From Pinus tabuliformis (lineage: Eukaryota > Streptophyta > Pinopsida > Pinales > Pinaceae), in contig CM062816.1 in NCBI GenBank assembly GCA_031772625.1, positions 633,609,269 through 633,673,268 on the forward strand: DNA of 64,000 nucleotides, read 5' to 3'. The notes beneath the pieces are model-generated. The model had not been told where the DNA came from. It saw nothing but the letters and a program-made list of their open reading frames with translations, and made no database searches. Numbering within the stretch: position 1 is the first letter of the stretch; each line of letters begins with the position of its first letter. Both the position numbers and the translations under genes were made by a program. This document shows positions 24,474 through 35,790 of the stretch, piece by piece.

Positions 24474-25573
24474 TGTTATAGAAATTTTTGTGCCTTGCAT
24501 CACTGAGCATGAAATGTCAATAATCAAGGGATCCAAAGTCCCTAAACATGTTGTTCCTACCCCTAAAGGAACAAGGCCAGCAAACAACAACACTTAACAA
24601 AAGTTCTCCACGTGAAAACACTCAAAACAAGGCAATTCTGGATCATGTCAACTGCTCCACTGAGCATCTGCGCTGAATGTCAACTGCTCCACTGTCTACC
24701 TGCGTTGAATGTCAACTACAAAGAAGGCTACCTACACTGAGCGAGTTTGGACAAGTGGCAGAGTCATTCCTCAAGGTGTCAATGCCCAGGAAGCTTCCAA
24801 AATGACACTTGGATCAAGGAATTCGACAGGTGATGAGTAAGAGGTTCCAAATCTCCAAGTGGAAGCAAGAACCTCCAAGTGGACTCAAGAACTGAAGTGG
24901 GAGAGGACCCTAGTCAGCTTCATGCCAGCCTCAAGCTGACTCATCCTTTCTCCAAAACTCCTATATATAGATCTCTCTCATGAGGTCTGAGGGGGCTGGA
25001 ATTTAGTATTTGCAAAGAATTGCTGTTGGTTTGTGGCTAGAAACATTGGGTGTGTTATGCTTTGAAGGGAATTGAAGAAGGAATTCCATTCTGCTGGGAA
25101 GTGGATGCTGATTTGGAGCCCTATGGGTTGTATCTCTTCCTGAATCCTGTTACTTTCAATAAAGCTATCTTGATTCTTCCCTATATGCTGGTGTATTTTG
25201 TATGATTTCATTAGTATATTTGATTTACTTCTAATCCTAAATCATTTATGAATATGTATATTTGCCTTTGTATTGTGTTCTTCTCTTGTTGCAAGTAGCT
25301 GTTCTCTTGTCACAGGTAGTTGTTCTCTTGTGACCTCGTGGGATTCAAGTAGTTGTTCTCTTGATCAAGCGAGGAGGCAAGTAGCTGTGTACACACAAAG
25401 AGAAGAGGATCTAGTTCGAGGGACAACCGGAAGACAACGGTAAGTCTGCCGATCTCCTCTCTTTCATATTTCATAAAGGAAGAAATCATGATAGCTGTAT
25501 TCGTTTGTTGCTAAGGCGTTGTCACACCTTAGGTGGATAGGATCGTCCTAAATCGGCATTTTTCCCCACAACA
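24474..25573 (+). repeat. element A 3' LTR (1100 bp)
   Basis: Same length and termini as the 5' LTR, about 97.5 percent identical by eye. Followed by TTCAT, the right target duplication. Confidence 0.95.
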
Positions 25574-25592
25574 TTCATGACTCTGTGTAAAC
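25574..25592 (+). repeat. sliver of element D 3' LTR between A and B, with both TSDs
   Basis: TTCAT (duplication of A) plus GACTCTGTGTAAAC, which aligns with GAATTTGTGTTAAC in the 5' LTR of D (near 9935-9950). Its last five bases, TAAAC, correspond to TTAAC on the far side of B with one substitution. Confidence 0.88.
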
Positions 25593-27224
25593 TGTTGGAA
25601 ATAATACTGAGAGGGGGGTGAATCTGTATTATCAAATTCTTTTCAATATATCTTCCTTATTTATACTTTGAATAATTCTTCAAATATTGATCATTACTTT
25701 GTATGTCAGTATCATAAAATAATGAGCAGGAACAAGAAAAGCAAATAGTCACACAAAAGAACACCAGATATAAGGTGGAAACCCAATGTGGGTGAAAACC
25801 ACCTGCTGCAATATGTCTCTATCTTCTTTTAATAACAAACTCCTTTTACAATGATTTTGTATTGGTGTAGTCCTTTACCAGTACGCAGGCTACAACCTGC
25901 AGAGAGCTACAACTCTCTCTCTCTCATTTTCCAGTCTCTCCTGGAAGGGAGCTACAACCCCCTACTTCTTTTCTTTCAAGGACCGCTTTTCATTAATTTT
26001 CAGACTGGATCCAAGAACATCAAAAACCCATCAACTACACTTGCATCATCAATCTCTGATTTATCCAATACTGAATCAATGCTTTCACCAAAGCCAACCT
26101 GCATACAGATCTGCAAATATTTCCTTATAACTTTGCAGTTGTTCCATACATCAGACATACATAGATCATAACATGTGTACAATAAAACATGCATCAATAA
26201 TTCAGATCTATAAATTCATTCTTTCAAATATTTAAATACTAGTTAACCCAGATTATTAGATTTATAGATAAAGCGTGTGCCACATATCACAGATCAAAAT
26301 CATATAGAGATACCACTATTCCAGCCTTAAGATTTTGACCCATCAATAGAACTTATCCTTCTCCTTACGCTCAAGTACCTTCTTCATTCAGATCCAGATC
26401 TGCACCATAACCCAATCACCATATTCCAAATCTAGCACTTTATCAGATATTCAATAATTTAGAAGATGCTTTGCCAAATGATTTCCTTCCTCTTTTATAG
26501 CCTTAGTCATTTCTCAATACCATAGTCCAAAACCATAGCATCAAAAAACTGTTGGACTAATACCATGAACCAACCATGAAAGTGCGTGAGATCAACACTT
26601 TTGGATGCAATACCACGGACCAAAACCATAGGATCAAAAACTATCAGACTAATACCATGAACCAACCATGAAAGTGCGTGAGATCAACACTTTTGGATGC
26701 AATACCATGAACCAAAACCATAGGATCAAAAACTGTCGGACTAATACCATGAACCAACCATGAAAGTGTGTGAAATTTTCTCTTACATGAAGGGAACTTT
26801 TCTCTGAATGAAACTGCGTAAACGTTTCTCTACATGAAATAAACTTTTCTCTGCATAAAAGTGCGTGAACATTTCTCTACATGAAATAAACTCTTCTCTG
26901 CTTAAAAGTGCGTGAACTTTTCTCTACATGAAATAAACTTTTCTCTGCATAAAAGTGCGTGAACTTTTCTCCACATGGAATAAACTTTTCTCTGCATAAA
27001 AGTGCGTGAACTTTTCTCTACATGGAATAAACTTTTCTCTGCATAAAAGTGCGTGAACTTTTCTCTACATGGAATAAACTTTTCTCTCCATAAAAGTGCG
27101 TGAACTTTTCTCTACATGAAGGAAACTTTGTTGGACTATAATTTATCAAATAAATTTGTTGCACTATAATTTATCATTTGTGTGATTTTCCATCAAGGAC
27201 AACACTTGTCTCATAATGCCAACA
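25593..27224 (-). repeat. element B 3' LTR (1632 bp)
   Basis: On the + strand runs from TGTTGGAAATAATACTGAGA to CATAATGCCAACA. Contains about two full units of a 92-bp tandem repeat (26579-26760) and an array of roughly 47-bp units (26800-27110) built on GTGCGTGAACTTTTCTCTAC. About 89 bp shorter than the 5' LTR because it has one fewer 92-bp unit. Confidence 0.93.
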
Positions 27225-27238
27225 ATCTCCCCCTTTGG
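27225..27238 (-). other. element B polypurine tract
   Basis: Reads CCAAAGGGGGAGAT on the - strand, adjacent to the 3' LTR. Related CTCCCCCTTT blocks recur at 27263-27275, 27338-27348, 27376-27383, 27460-27468 and 27619-27627, possible secondary tracts. Confidence 0.75.
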
Positions 27239-27707
27239 ACTTGATGGCAACAATACCAAATCACTCTCCCCCTTTGACATCAAGGGCAAAGGGTGAACCA
27301 AGATATTCTCTTTCCTGGAAAGGCATTCCGCTGTTCATACTCCCCCTGAGTACCTGTTGAAATCTCTGAATGATCTCCCCCTTTGTATATGCCAAGGTGC
27401 ACCAATCTGTTCATGCTACATGCTGAAAGCTCTGCTCTTTCTAAATTGTGTTGTTCATGCTCCCCCTGACTGTAGGAAAGATCTGCAAAAGATGTTCTTC
27501 AAGAAGAACCAAGACTTATACATCATGAAAGAGATAGAGACATATTGCAGCAATATTCAGACCAGCATCCATGATATCCTTCTGTACTTCCTCCATAATG
27601 CCAAAAATGCATGATATGCTCCCCCTGAACCTGTGCCATTCGATCTTCAACCAATGTACGCATATACTTCAGATGAACCTTGCATACAACCAACAATCAG
27701 AAGAGAT
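27239..27707 (-). other. element B 3' untranslated region
   Basis: Between the polyprotein stop and the polypurine tract. Repeated CTCCCCCTG/CTCCCCCTTT blocks on the + strand; no coding sequence recognised on either strand. Confidence 0.7.
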
Positions 27708-28265
27708 TCAACAAAAAGATGATACATCAACAACCCCCAGCTTTTGCATGAGGTATTCAAAGGTCTCCCTAGGCAATGGTTTGGTGAGTATATCAGCAAC
27801 CTTTTCCTTAGAAGGAACATAATCCAACTTGACCTTTTGTTCAAGCACTTGTTCCCGGAGAAAGTGATACTTGATTGGTATGTGATTGGTTTTTGAGTGC
27901 ATGACTGGGTTCTTTGAAATGTTGATTGCACTTGTATTATCAAATAAGATGGAGATAGGTGGTGTACAAGTGATTTGAAAATCCTGCGGGGTCTACATCA
28001 TCCAAAGGAGTTGAGTGCAGCAAGATGCAGCAACAACATATTTTGCTTCAGTTGTAGACAAGGCAATCGAACTCTGTTTCTTGCTGAACCAAGATACTAA
28101 TCTGGAACCCATAAAGAATGCACCACCACTTGTGCTCTTCTTGTCATCCACGCTTCCAGCCCAATCTGCATCAGTATAAGCATGAAGTGTGAGATCTGTA
28201 TCTCTAGGATACCATAAGCCATAATTTTGAGTCCCTTGAAGATATTTGAAGATTCTCTTTATTGC
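27708..28265 (-). pseudogene. element B RNase H
   Basis: C-terminal domain of the copia polyprotein. On the - strand it shows DADWAGSVDDKKSTSGGAFF, SSIALSTTEAKYVVA and the conserved end DYVPSKEKVADILTKPLP. Catalytic D, E and D positions are present. One TAG at 27993-27995 falls between LLWMM and TPQDFQ, where the copia family usually has glutamine. Confidence 0.9.
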
Positions 28266-29183
28266 CTAAAGATGAGTTTCCTTTGGATTTGCCTGAAATC
28301 TTCCAACTATTCCCACTACATGCATGATGTCTGGTCGGGTACCTGTCAAATAAAGTAGACTTCCAATCATAGATCTGTAGGTTGGTTGGTGTACTGCTAC
28401 TGATTCATCATTTCCACTAAGGCTACATCCTGTGACCATGGGTGTACATACTGGTTTTGCATCTTCCATGCCATATTTCTTCAAAATCTGCTTGAGATAC
28501 TTGGTTTGAGACAAGAAGATCCATCCTTCCTTTTGTTGGATTTGCAGGCCAAGAAAATATGTCAATTCTCCAAGCAAGGACATTTCGAATTCTTTCTGCA
28601 TCACCAAGGCAAAGCTTTGACTCATAGATTCTTCATTGCTACCAAAGATAATGTCATCTACATACACAACAAGTATTAGCAATTTGTCATTTTCAATTTT
28701 TATATAAAGATTGCTATCTGTTGATCCTTTTGAAAAACCTTGTTGATGAAGATATTTGTCCAAACGATAGTACCAAGCCCTTGGAGCTTGTTTAAGACCA
28801 TAGAAAGCCTTTTTCAGTCTGCATACAAGATTTGGATCATTTCCAAGAATGAACCCATCTAGCTGATCAATGTATACTTCTTCTTCTAAGTCTCCATTCA
28901 GAAAGTCTGATTTCACATCCATTTGAAATACTTTTAACTTTTGAAAGCTTGAGAGAGAAAGGAACATTCGGATGGCCTCAAGTCTTGCAACAGGAGCAAA
29001 AGTTTCCTCAAAATCTATTCCTTCTTGCTGCGCATACCCTTTACAAACAAGTCTTGCCTTGTTTCTAATTACTTCCCCATTTTCATTCAACTTATTTTTG
29101 AAGACCCATTTTGTCCCTATAACATTCTTATCCTTTGGTATAGGAACCAACTCCCAAGTGTTGTTCTTTTCGATCTGCTCAAG
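28266..29183 (-). pseudogene. element B reverse transcriptase
   Basis: Open segment 28266-29150 of about 294 residues: [67 protein letters not shown] and the catalytic [15 protein letters not shown]. All copia RT blocks are in order. Bounded by a TAA at 29184-29186 upstream and a TAG at 28266-28268 downstream, both in the polyprotein frame. The + strand ORFs over it are shadows. Confidence 0.94.
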
Positions 29184-30305
29184 TTATTCATCCATTGCTT
29201 TGACCCAACATTCATCTTTGCATGCCTCTTTTACATTTTGTGGTTCAGTGGAGGAGAGTAATGCCAAATAGCTTGAAGCTTCTGCAATTGTTCTTCTTGT
29301 TTGTACACCTGCTCCTTTCTGCCCCAAAATCTGAGATTCTGGATGATTCTTCTGAACGTACCGGGATGGAGTCTTCTCTTCTATTCTTATCTGTTCCTCT
29401 GGTGCTCCTTGAGGTTCTTCTTCTTCATCATTTTGTCTTTGAGGGTAGTCTTCATCTTCTTCGATATTTTCATGATTTACTTGCCTAGGAATGTATCCCT
29501 TTTCATCTACCACTACATCAATGCTGTCAACAATTCTTCCAAGTCTTTTATTGTAGCACTTATATGCTTTGCTGTGTGGAGAATAACCAAGAGGAATGCC
29601 TTCATCTGCTCTAGGTTCAAGTTTTCCAAGTTGCTCATCAGTATTCTTAATATAGCATTTGCTCCCAAAGATTTTGAAGTGCTTTACTGAAGGAGTCTCA
29701 CCATACCAGAGCTCATGAGGAGTTTGAGTGTTGTTCACTCGGACATTTGTTTTGTTGAGAATAACAACTGCAGCATATGTGGCTTCACCCCATAAAGTTA
29801 CGGGAGTTCCAGACTCATCGAACATAGCACGAGCCATTTGTTGGACTGTTCTGTTCATCCTTTCCACCACTCCATTTTGCTGAGGAGTTCTAGCTGTAGA
29901 GAATTCTCTTCTTATCCCATGTTCTTCACAGAAATTGAAAAATTCATTTGAGGTAAACTCCCCACCTCTGTCAGACCTGAGGCACTTAATTTTGTAAGCT
30001 GATTCATTTTCAACCAAGGCTTTGAAGGATTTGAATTTCTTGAATGCTTCGTCTTTGTGCTTCATAAGTCCTAACCAAACAAACCTGGAGAAATCGTCAA
30101 TGAATAATATCAAGTATTCTTCTCCTCGAGGTGTCCTTTTCCTAAATGGACCACATACATCTGTATGGACTAGCTCAAGAGGCATGCTAGTTGATCCTTC
30201 CTTCTCTAGAAAGTTAGTTCTGGTTTGCTTTCCAAACTGACATGATTTGCATATGGTGTTGTCTGGAATTTTGATATCTGGAAGACCATGAACTGCCTGA
30301 TATTT
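29184..30305 (-). pseudogene. element B integrase
   Basis: Catalytic core VHTDVCGPF, LFIDDFSRFVW, CLRSDRGGEFTS and GVVERMNRTVQQMARAM give the D, D and E residues. Upstream, the C-C half of the zinc-binding region (CKSCQFGKQ) is still readable. After the core comes the copia linker rich in Glu/Asp (EEDEDYPQRQNDEEEE). The segment follows a TGA at 30306-30308 and ends in a TAA at 29184-29186. Confidence 0.93.
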
Positions 30306-31121
30306 TCATGCTTTCCTTATTTGTGAAAAGCTTAGATGCCCCAACCTCCGGTGCCATAACCAGTGTTCATCATCCTTGCTCAAATAGCATTCTTGTTGTC
30401 CTTCTTCAAATATGTATAGATTATTTGGAGTTCTTCTAACTTTGATCACTGTTTCACCTGTATCAAGATCACGAACACGACATCCGTTTGATCTAAATAT
30501 CACCTCGGTTCCTTGATCACACATCTGGCTGACACTTAGAAGATTATGCTTCAATCCATCAACATACAAAACATTTCCAGCTTTGACCTTTTCTTTTAAC
30601 TGAGCAATGCCTTTTCCTTTTATAGTTGCAGGAGTATCATTTCCAAAAGAAACTTTCTTTCCCTTTTCTAAAGCAGAATATGATTCAAGTTTTTCTTTAT
30701 CACCTGTCATATGTTTCGAACATCCACTGTCAATGTACCATAGATTCTCTTGTCCTTCTGCATAAAATGCTATCCCACATCTTTCTGTTTGTGGTTCCTT
30801 TATTCTCCATGTTCTGGTGCTTGAGGCTTGTTCCTTTGTTTGCTGAAACTTGCTCCTACATTCAGAATCTTCATGACCAAAGTTATTTCAAATAGAACAT
30901 TCAACTTCATTTTCAAGACTCGAAAAGTTGTTATAGGTCCTTTTTGTAATCCCGATCATACTTCTTTGTTTTTGAGCTTCTCTAGTCATGATTGTTTTAT
31001 ATGCAACACATTGTGCTGCTTTGTGACAGAAGTTATGGCAAGAGAAACATTGCCCATTGAAGAAACTTCTGCGATTATCAAATCTACCGGCCAAATGATT
31101 GTAATTTCTATTGTCATCCAT
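30306..31121 (-). pseudogene. element B nucleocapsid end, protease and GAG-pre-integrase region
   Basis: On the - strand: zinc knuckle CFSCHNFCHKAAQC, a second Cys cluster cut by a TGA at 30888-30890, the protease active site WYIDSGCSKHMTGD (DSG), then NVLYVDGLKHNLLSVSQMCD and HRRLGHLSFSQI of the GAG-pre-integrase domain with the first zinc-binding His residues. Same frame as its neighbours. Confidence 0.9.
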
Positions 31122-32576
31122 TGTTGAAGCAAATTGAGAAGATTTTACCTATGGCTGGTTGTAGCTTTTGTTCATCCTTAAGACAGATTGCCCCTGGTTT
31201 ACCTGATAGTCTTTGTTCATTCTTGATGTAATTCGTCCCTGCTTTACCTAGTGATCTCCATTGTGCTTTTGCTCATTCCTTCTTGCTGCATCAAGATAAC
31301 TCTTTGAGGTGGATGCTTGAGATGTTTCTCGATTATACCCCAAACCTGTCTTGTTTAGCGGAGAACGCTGTACATTGATGATCTCATCCAGAGTTTCAGA
31401 TCCTTTGACAAACTTAAGATTAATAGCCTTTGTTTTCTCAATTTCTTTTCTAAGGTCAACAATTTCACCTTCTAACTTTTCAAGATATTTTTCTTTTTCA
31501 TCAATTTGAAATTGTAGAGTATCAATGATCATATTCTTTTCTTCTATACATGTCTTAAGTCTAGAAATCTCTTCATAAAAACTATCCACATCTATAGCAT
31601 CCATGTAATCATCATCTTCAAATGCCATTAAAAGTTTATAGTCATTACCTCGTTCATCTTCATCACTATTTGATAGACCATCACTGTCTTCATGAGTGTA
31701 GTAGCTTTTCTTATTTGCATTCTGTTTCTTGTTCCATCTAGCAGGTTCCTTTCCTTTGTCAATCTTATCCTTATGAGGACATTTGGCAGCATAATGACCT
31801 ACTCTTCCACAAGCAAAACATTTAAAAGGTAGCTTACCTCTGAACCTTCCAGTACCCCATTGAATATTTCTGACAAAATTTGATTCTTCTTCTTCTTCTG
31901 GCACGTGACTTGATTCATAGTAGTCTCCTTTGCCTGAAGCCTTAAAAGCAGCTTCTCTCCTGACTGATGGACCTCCTTTTCTCATTTCATAAGCAGTTAG
32001 AATTCCGTGTAGCTGAGACATAGTAAGAGTTCGTAGATTTTCCTTTTCTTCTATTGTAGATACTTTAGATTCAAACTTGGGGGACATTGATCTTAGGACT
32101 TTTTCAACCACAAGAACCTCTTCTATTTCTTCACCCAAGTTTTTCATACAATTAACAATCTCATCTACCCGAAGGAAATAGTTAGCCACACTTTCATCAT
32201 TATACATTCTGAGATTTTCATACTGAATCCTGAGGGTTTGAAGTTTTGCACGTTTTACCTGTTCATCTCCTTCGTAGCTCAAAACAATCTTGTCCTATAT
32301 TTCTTTTGCGGATTTATATTGCATAACCTTCACGAATTCAGATTGAGATAGACATCCTAGAAGAGTATTAACTGCCTTTGAATTTGTTTCATATTTCTTC
32401 TTCTCAGTTGAATCTGTAGGAGTAGCTGATGGAAAAGTATACCCTGTTTCTATAATGTCCCATACTTCTGTACCCAAAGATTGAAGATAGGCAGTAACTC
32501 TTACCTTCCAATATACGAAGTTCGTCCCATCAAAAATCGGTAGCCTGATTGATGCTTCCCTCTCGTAGTTGCTCAT
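31122..32576 (-). pseudogene. element B gag
   Basis: Starts at the ATG at 32576 (MSNYEREASIRLPIFDGTNF, then YWKVRVTAYLQS), the usual copia gag opening. The UBN2-type capsid region runs to about residue 220, followed by zinc knuckle CFACGRVGHYAAKC and a predicted coiled coil (EISRLKTCIEEKNMIIDTLQ and onward). TAG codons lie at 32295-32297, 31248-31250 and 31149-31151. The last two precede VK in a short repeat whose other copy reads QV, pointing to CAG-to-TAG change. Confidence 0.92.
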
Positions 32577-32620
32577 GATGTTAGATCTTCCTTCAAGAGA
32601 TCAAGCTTCTTCAGAAGGAC

Positions 32621-32635
32621 CTGCTCTCATACCAA
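32621..32635 (-). other. element B primer-binding site
   Basis: Reads TTGGTATGAGAGCAG on the - strand next to the 5' LTR, close to the initiator-methionine tRNA site TGGTATCAGAGC. Confidence 0.85.
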
Positions 32636-33533
32636 TTGTTGGAAATAATACTGAGAGGGCGGTGAATCAGTATTATCAAATTCTTTTCAATATATCTTCC
32701 TTATTTATACTTTGAATAATTCTTCAAATATTGATCATTACTTTGTATGTCAGTATCATAAAATAATGAGCAGGAACAAGAAAAGAAAATAGTCACACAA
32801 AAGAGCACCAGATATAAGGTGGAAACCCAATGTGGGTGAAAACCACCTGCTGCAATATGTCTCTATCTTCTTTTAATAAGAAACTCCTCTTACAATGATT
32901 TTGTACTAGTGCAGTCCTTTACCAGTACGCAGGCTACAACCTGCAGAGAGCTACAACTCTCTCTCTCGCTTTCCAGTCTCTCCTGGAAGGGAGCTACAAC
33001 CCCCTACTTCTTTTCTTTCAAGGACCACTTTTCATTAATTTTCAGACTGGATCCAAGAACATCAAAAACCCATCAACTACACTTGCATCATCAATCTCTG
33101 ATTTATCCAATACTGAATCAATGCTTTCACCAAATCCAACCTGTATACAGATCTACAAATATTTCCTTATAACTTTGCAGTTGTTTCATACATCAGACAT
33201 ACACAGATCATAACATGTGTACAATAAAACATGCATCAATAATTCAGATCTATAAATATATTCTTTCAAATACTTAGATATTAGTTAACCCAGATTATTA
33301 GATTTATAGATCAAGCGTGTGCCACATATCACAGATCAAAATCATATAGATATACCACTATTCCAGCCTTAAGATTTTGACCCATCAATAGAACTTACCC
33401 TTCTCCTTACGCTCAGGTACCTTCTTCATTCAGATCTAGATCTGCACCATAACCCAATCACCATATTCCAGATCTAGCACTTTATCAGATATTCAATAAT
33501 CCAGAAGATGCTTTGCCAAATGATTTCCTTCCT

Positions 33534-33541
33534 CTTTTATA
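33534..33541 (-). promoter_or_regulatory. TATA box of the element B 5' LTR
   Basis: TATAAAAG on the - strand within GGCTATAAAAGAGGAAGG. The tandem 92-bp and 47-bp units lie on its upstream side in element orientation, i.e. in U3, where repeats often act as enhancers (inference). Confidence 0.6.
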
Positions 33542-33598
33542 GCCTTAGTCCTTTCTCAATACCACGGTCCAAAACCATAGGATCAAAAAACTGTTGGA

Positions 33599-33901
33599 CT
33601 AATACCATGAACCAACCATGAAAGTGCGTGAGATCAACACTTTTGGATGCAATACCACGGACCAAAACCATAGGATCAAAAACTGTCGGACTAATACCAT
33701 GAACCAACCATGAAATTGCGTGAGATCAACACTTTTGGATGCAATACCACGGACCAAAACCATAGGATCAAAAACTGTCGGACTAATACCATGAACCAAC
33801 CATGAAAGTGCGTGAGATCAACACTTTTGGATGCAATACCACGGACCAAAACCATAGGATCAAAAACTGTCGTACTAATACCATGAACCAACCATGAAAG
33901 T
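33599..33901. repeat. 92-bp tandem repeat in element B LTR
   Basis: Units start near 33620, 33712 and 33804, each with GTGCGTGAGATCAACACTTT and ending at CATGAACCAACCATGAAA. Near-identical between units. The open frames across them on the - strand are translated repeat. Confidence 0.92.
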
Positions 33902-34255
33902 GTGTGAACTTTTCTCTTGCATGAAGGGAACTTTTCTCTGCATGAAAGTACGTAAACTTTTCTCTACATGAAATAAGTTTTCTCTGCATAAAAATGCATG
34001 AACATTTCTCTACATGAAATAAACTCTTCTCTGCATAAAAGTGCGTGAACTTTTCTCTACATGAAATAAACTTTTCTCTGCATAAAAGTGCGTGAACTTT
34101 TCTCTACATGGAATAAACTTTTCTCTGCATAAAAGTGCGTGAACTTTTCTCTACATGGAATAAACTTTTCTCTGCATAAAAGTGCGTGAACTTTTCTCTA
34201 CATGGAATAAGCTTTTCTCTGCATAAAAGTGCATGAACTTTTCTCTACATGAAGG
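33901..34255. repeat. about 47-bp tandem repeat in element B LTR
   Basis: About seven degenerate units of GTGCGTGAACTTTTCTCTAC followed by ATGGAATAAACTTTTCTCTG. The matching array in the other LTR is at about 26770-27120. Confidence 0.9.
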
Positions 34256-34362
34256 AAACTTTGTTGCACTATAATTTATCAAATAAATTTGTTGCACTAT
34301 AATTTATCATTTGTGTGATTTGCCATCAAGGACAACACTTGTCTCATAATGGCAACATTAAC

Positions 34363-35785
34363 AAATGATTTTCATATTTTTTATGTATCTAGGGAACCCA
34401 CTACAACCAGTTCCTACATATAATGTCTATTAGCACTTCACACCATATGTGAACCCATAAAGATACTTGAACACTGAATCTCAACATCATACATGAAATG
34501 GTCAAGGTTGAAAGTATGTCACTCAGAATCCTCAATAGAAGCCCTGAATGGAACAAAAGGAACTAAGGAAGTGTGTACAATGGGCAGGGTATGACATGCA
34601 ACTGGTAAGAGGGTTACACCTGTGAGTAGAGGCATAGGGTTTTTTTAATCTCTGTGGCATCTAAGATTCAAGTAGAGAGATGAGAAACATAAAATCCCCT
34701 TCAATGCAGATCCATAGAGGGAACCCAGATTTGGGTGGAGAACTCCTCTGCAATTGCGAAATATTGGGAATGAGATCTAAGGGAAGAGGACATAGCTTTG
34801 AATGATTTGAGACCTTTGACAAATTACCTAAGAAAGGAATCATGCAGAGAAGAGGTCTTGACTTATCCAAGGAATACATAAATATCTGACCAAGTTTCTA
34901 CCACACTGAGAAGAAACATGGGAGGCATGAAAAACTCGTAAGAAATTAGAAAGACCCTAGCATAACATTGAACGAGGTAATATGATATAAATAAATGGGC
35001 CGAAATGGAGGGAAAAACACAACCTGGCCGTACCGCCATCCATTTACCAACTGAACCTTAGCAGTGATGTGCAAAATTGTAGCCAGATAACTAGGAGTAT
35101 GCCATAGCTCGCAGAGGTTTGTAGACACCAACCAGTTTGAGTGGCGCACGAAGAAAATCAAGGCAAGAGAATAAATTATGGTTTGGTAGTATGGTTAAGA
35201 AGGAAACCCACCACTGTTGATTTATCCAACCCACAATAATATCATCCATGCAGGAGAGCAAGTTGCCTGGTATGTTCAGATCAGCTGAGCTAGTGTTTCA
35301 TTATTTGCTTGTGCCACCCTTCCCATATAACACATGCGCCATAACCACCAATTTCAAAAATGACCAAGTGATACCATGTGCGGTATTAAATGTCACATGC
35401 ATTTGGCTATAAGGGCATTAGATTAATGTGAGTGCTTAGGGAAGGTAGCGTGCTCATCAAGGCTGCTCAGATTATAAGTATTAAGGATATGCAATTATTT
35501 GTTTCTTAAGGTTAGGTCATTGAGTGGCCATGAGTTGTAAATAAGTGAGAATAATTGTAGTGCGCTAATGATGGATAAGCATGAAATTCAGTGTCTTGGC
35601 CTGCAAGGTTCTTGGGGAAACAATGAGAGCCTACATATTCCTCTTAAACATAATTACCCCATTGTTGGATTAAGAGTGTTAAAATGAACACCTAATGGAG
35701 TTTTATAATGAATGAAAAATTAGTTACGCCAGAATTAATGATACAGGGAAAAACAAAACAATGGGCTAAGTATAGGTTCATGGAA
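34363..35785 (+). repeat. element D 3' LTR, last segment
   Basis: Resumes the LTR exactly where the sliver at 25592 stops and matches 9951-11361 of the 5' LTR to its end. Followed by the AATGG duplication at 35786-35790. Confidence 0.87.
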
Positions 35786-35790
35786 AATGG
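35786..35790. other. target-site duplication of element D, right copy (AATGG)
   Basis: Directly follows GGTTCATGGAA, the aligned end of the long LTR, and matches 6829-6833. Confidence 0.88.

Larger units (their letters stand above)
17866..25573 (+). mobile_element. element A: non-autonomous Ty3-type LTR retrotransposon
   Basis: Complete element of 7708 bp with two 1100-bp LTRs, TSD TTCAT at 17861-17865 and 25574-25578, primer-binding site at 18968 and polypurine tract ending at 24473. The only coding region (20698-22260) gives zinc knuckles and a protease; capsid, RT, RNase H and integrase are absent. Its LTRs and long untranslated regions match element C, so it looks like an internally deleted or replaced member of the C family that would need enzymes in trans. 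By eye the LTRs differ at about 28 of 1100 positions with no indels, so it is fairly young relative to D. Confidence 0.93.
25593..34357 (-). mobile_element. element B: full-length Ty1/copia retrotransposon
   Basis: 8765 bp, reading right to left. 5' LTR at 32637-34357, methionine-type PBS at 32621-32635, one polyprotein frame from 32576 to 27708 in the order gag, protease, integrase, RT, RNase H (diagnostic for Ty1/copia), polypurine tract at 27225-27238 and 3' LTR at 25593-27224. Target duplication is TTAAC at 34358-34362 and a one-base variant, TAAAC, at 25588-25592. Eight in-frame stops and no frameshift were found across about 1620 codons, so it is intact in layout but not coding-competent. 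Confidence 0.94.
32637..34357 (-). repeat. element B 5' LTR (1721 bp)
   Basis: TGTTGG...CCAACA-type termini. Contains three full 92-bp units (33620-33895), the 47-bp array (about 33900-34250) and a TATA box on the - strand at 33534-33541. Apart from the repeat count it differs from the 3' LTR by only scattered substitutions. Confidence 0.93.
6834..35785 (+). mobile_element. element D: LTR retrotransposon with 4.5 kb LTRs, carrying nested A and B
   Basis: Two diverged direct repeats of about 4.5 kb flank a 3.37 kb interior (11362-14733) with a primer-binding-site-like sequence at the left and a polypurine tract at the right. Without the nested insertions the element would be about 12.5 kb. 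LTR length and interior size resemble the plant LARD class (large retrotransposon derivatives), although traces of a Ty3-like integrase end remain. Orientation follows from PBS and PPT positions. Both ends share the AATGG duplication. The LTRs differ by many substitutions and small indels, making D the oldest element of this nest. Confidence 0.85.

Noticed and set aside
25851-26171. + strand ORF repeated at 32909-33172
   Set aside because: Both lie in the LTRs of element B; similarity is LTR identity and there is no coding motif.
26760-27120. Regular 47-bp repeats that at first glance resemble a CRISPR array
   Set aside because: No distinct spacers, units are continuous, and the array is inside an LTR of a plant retrotransposon.
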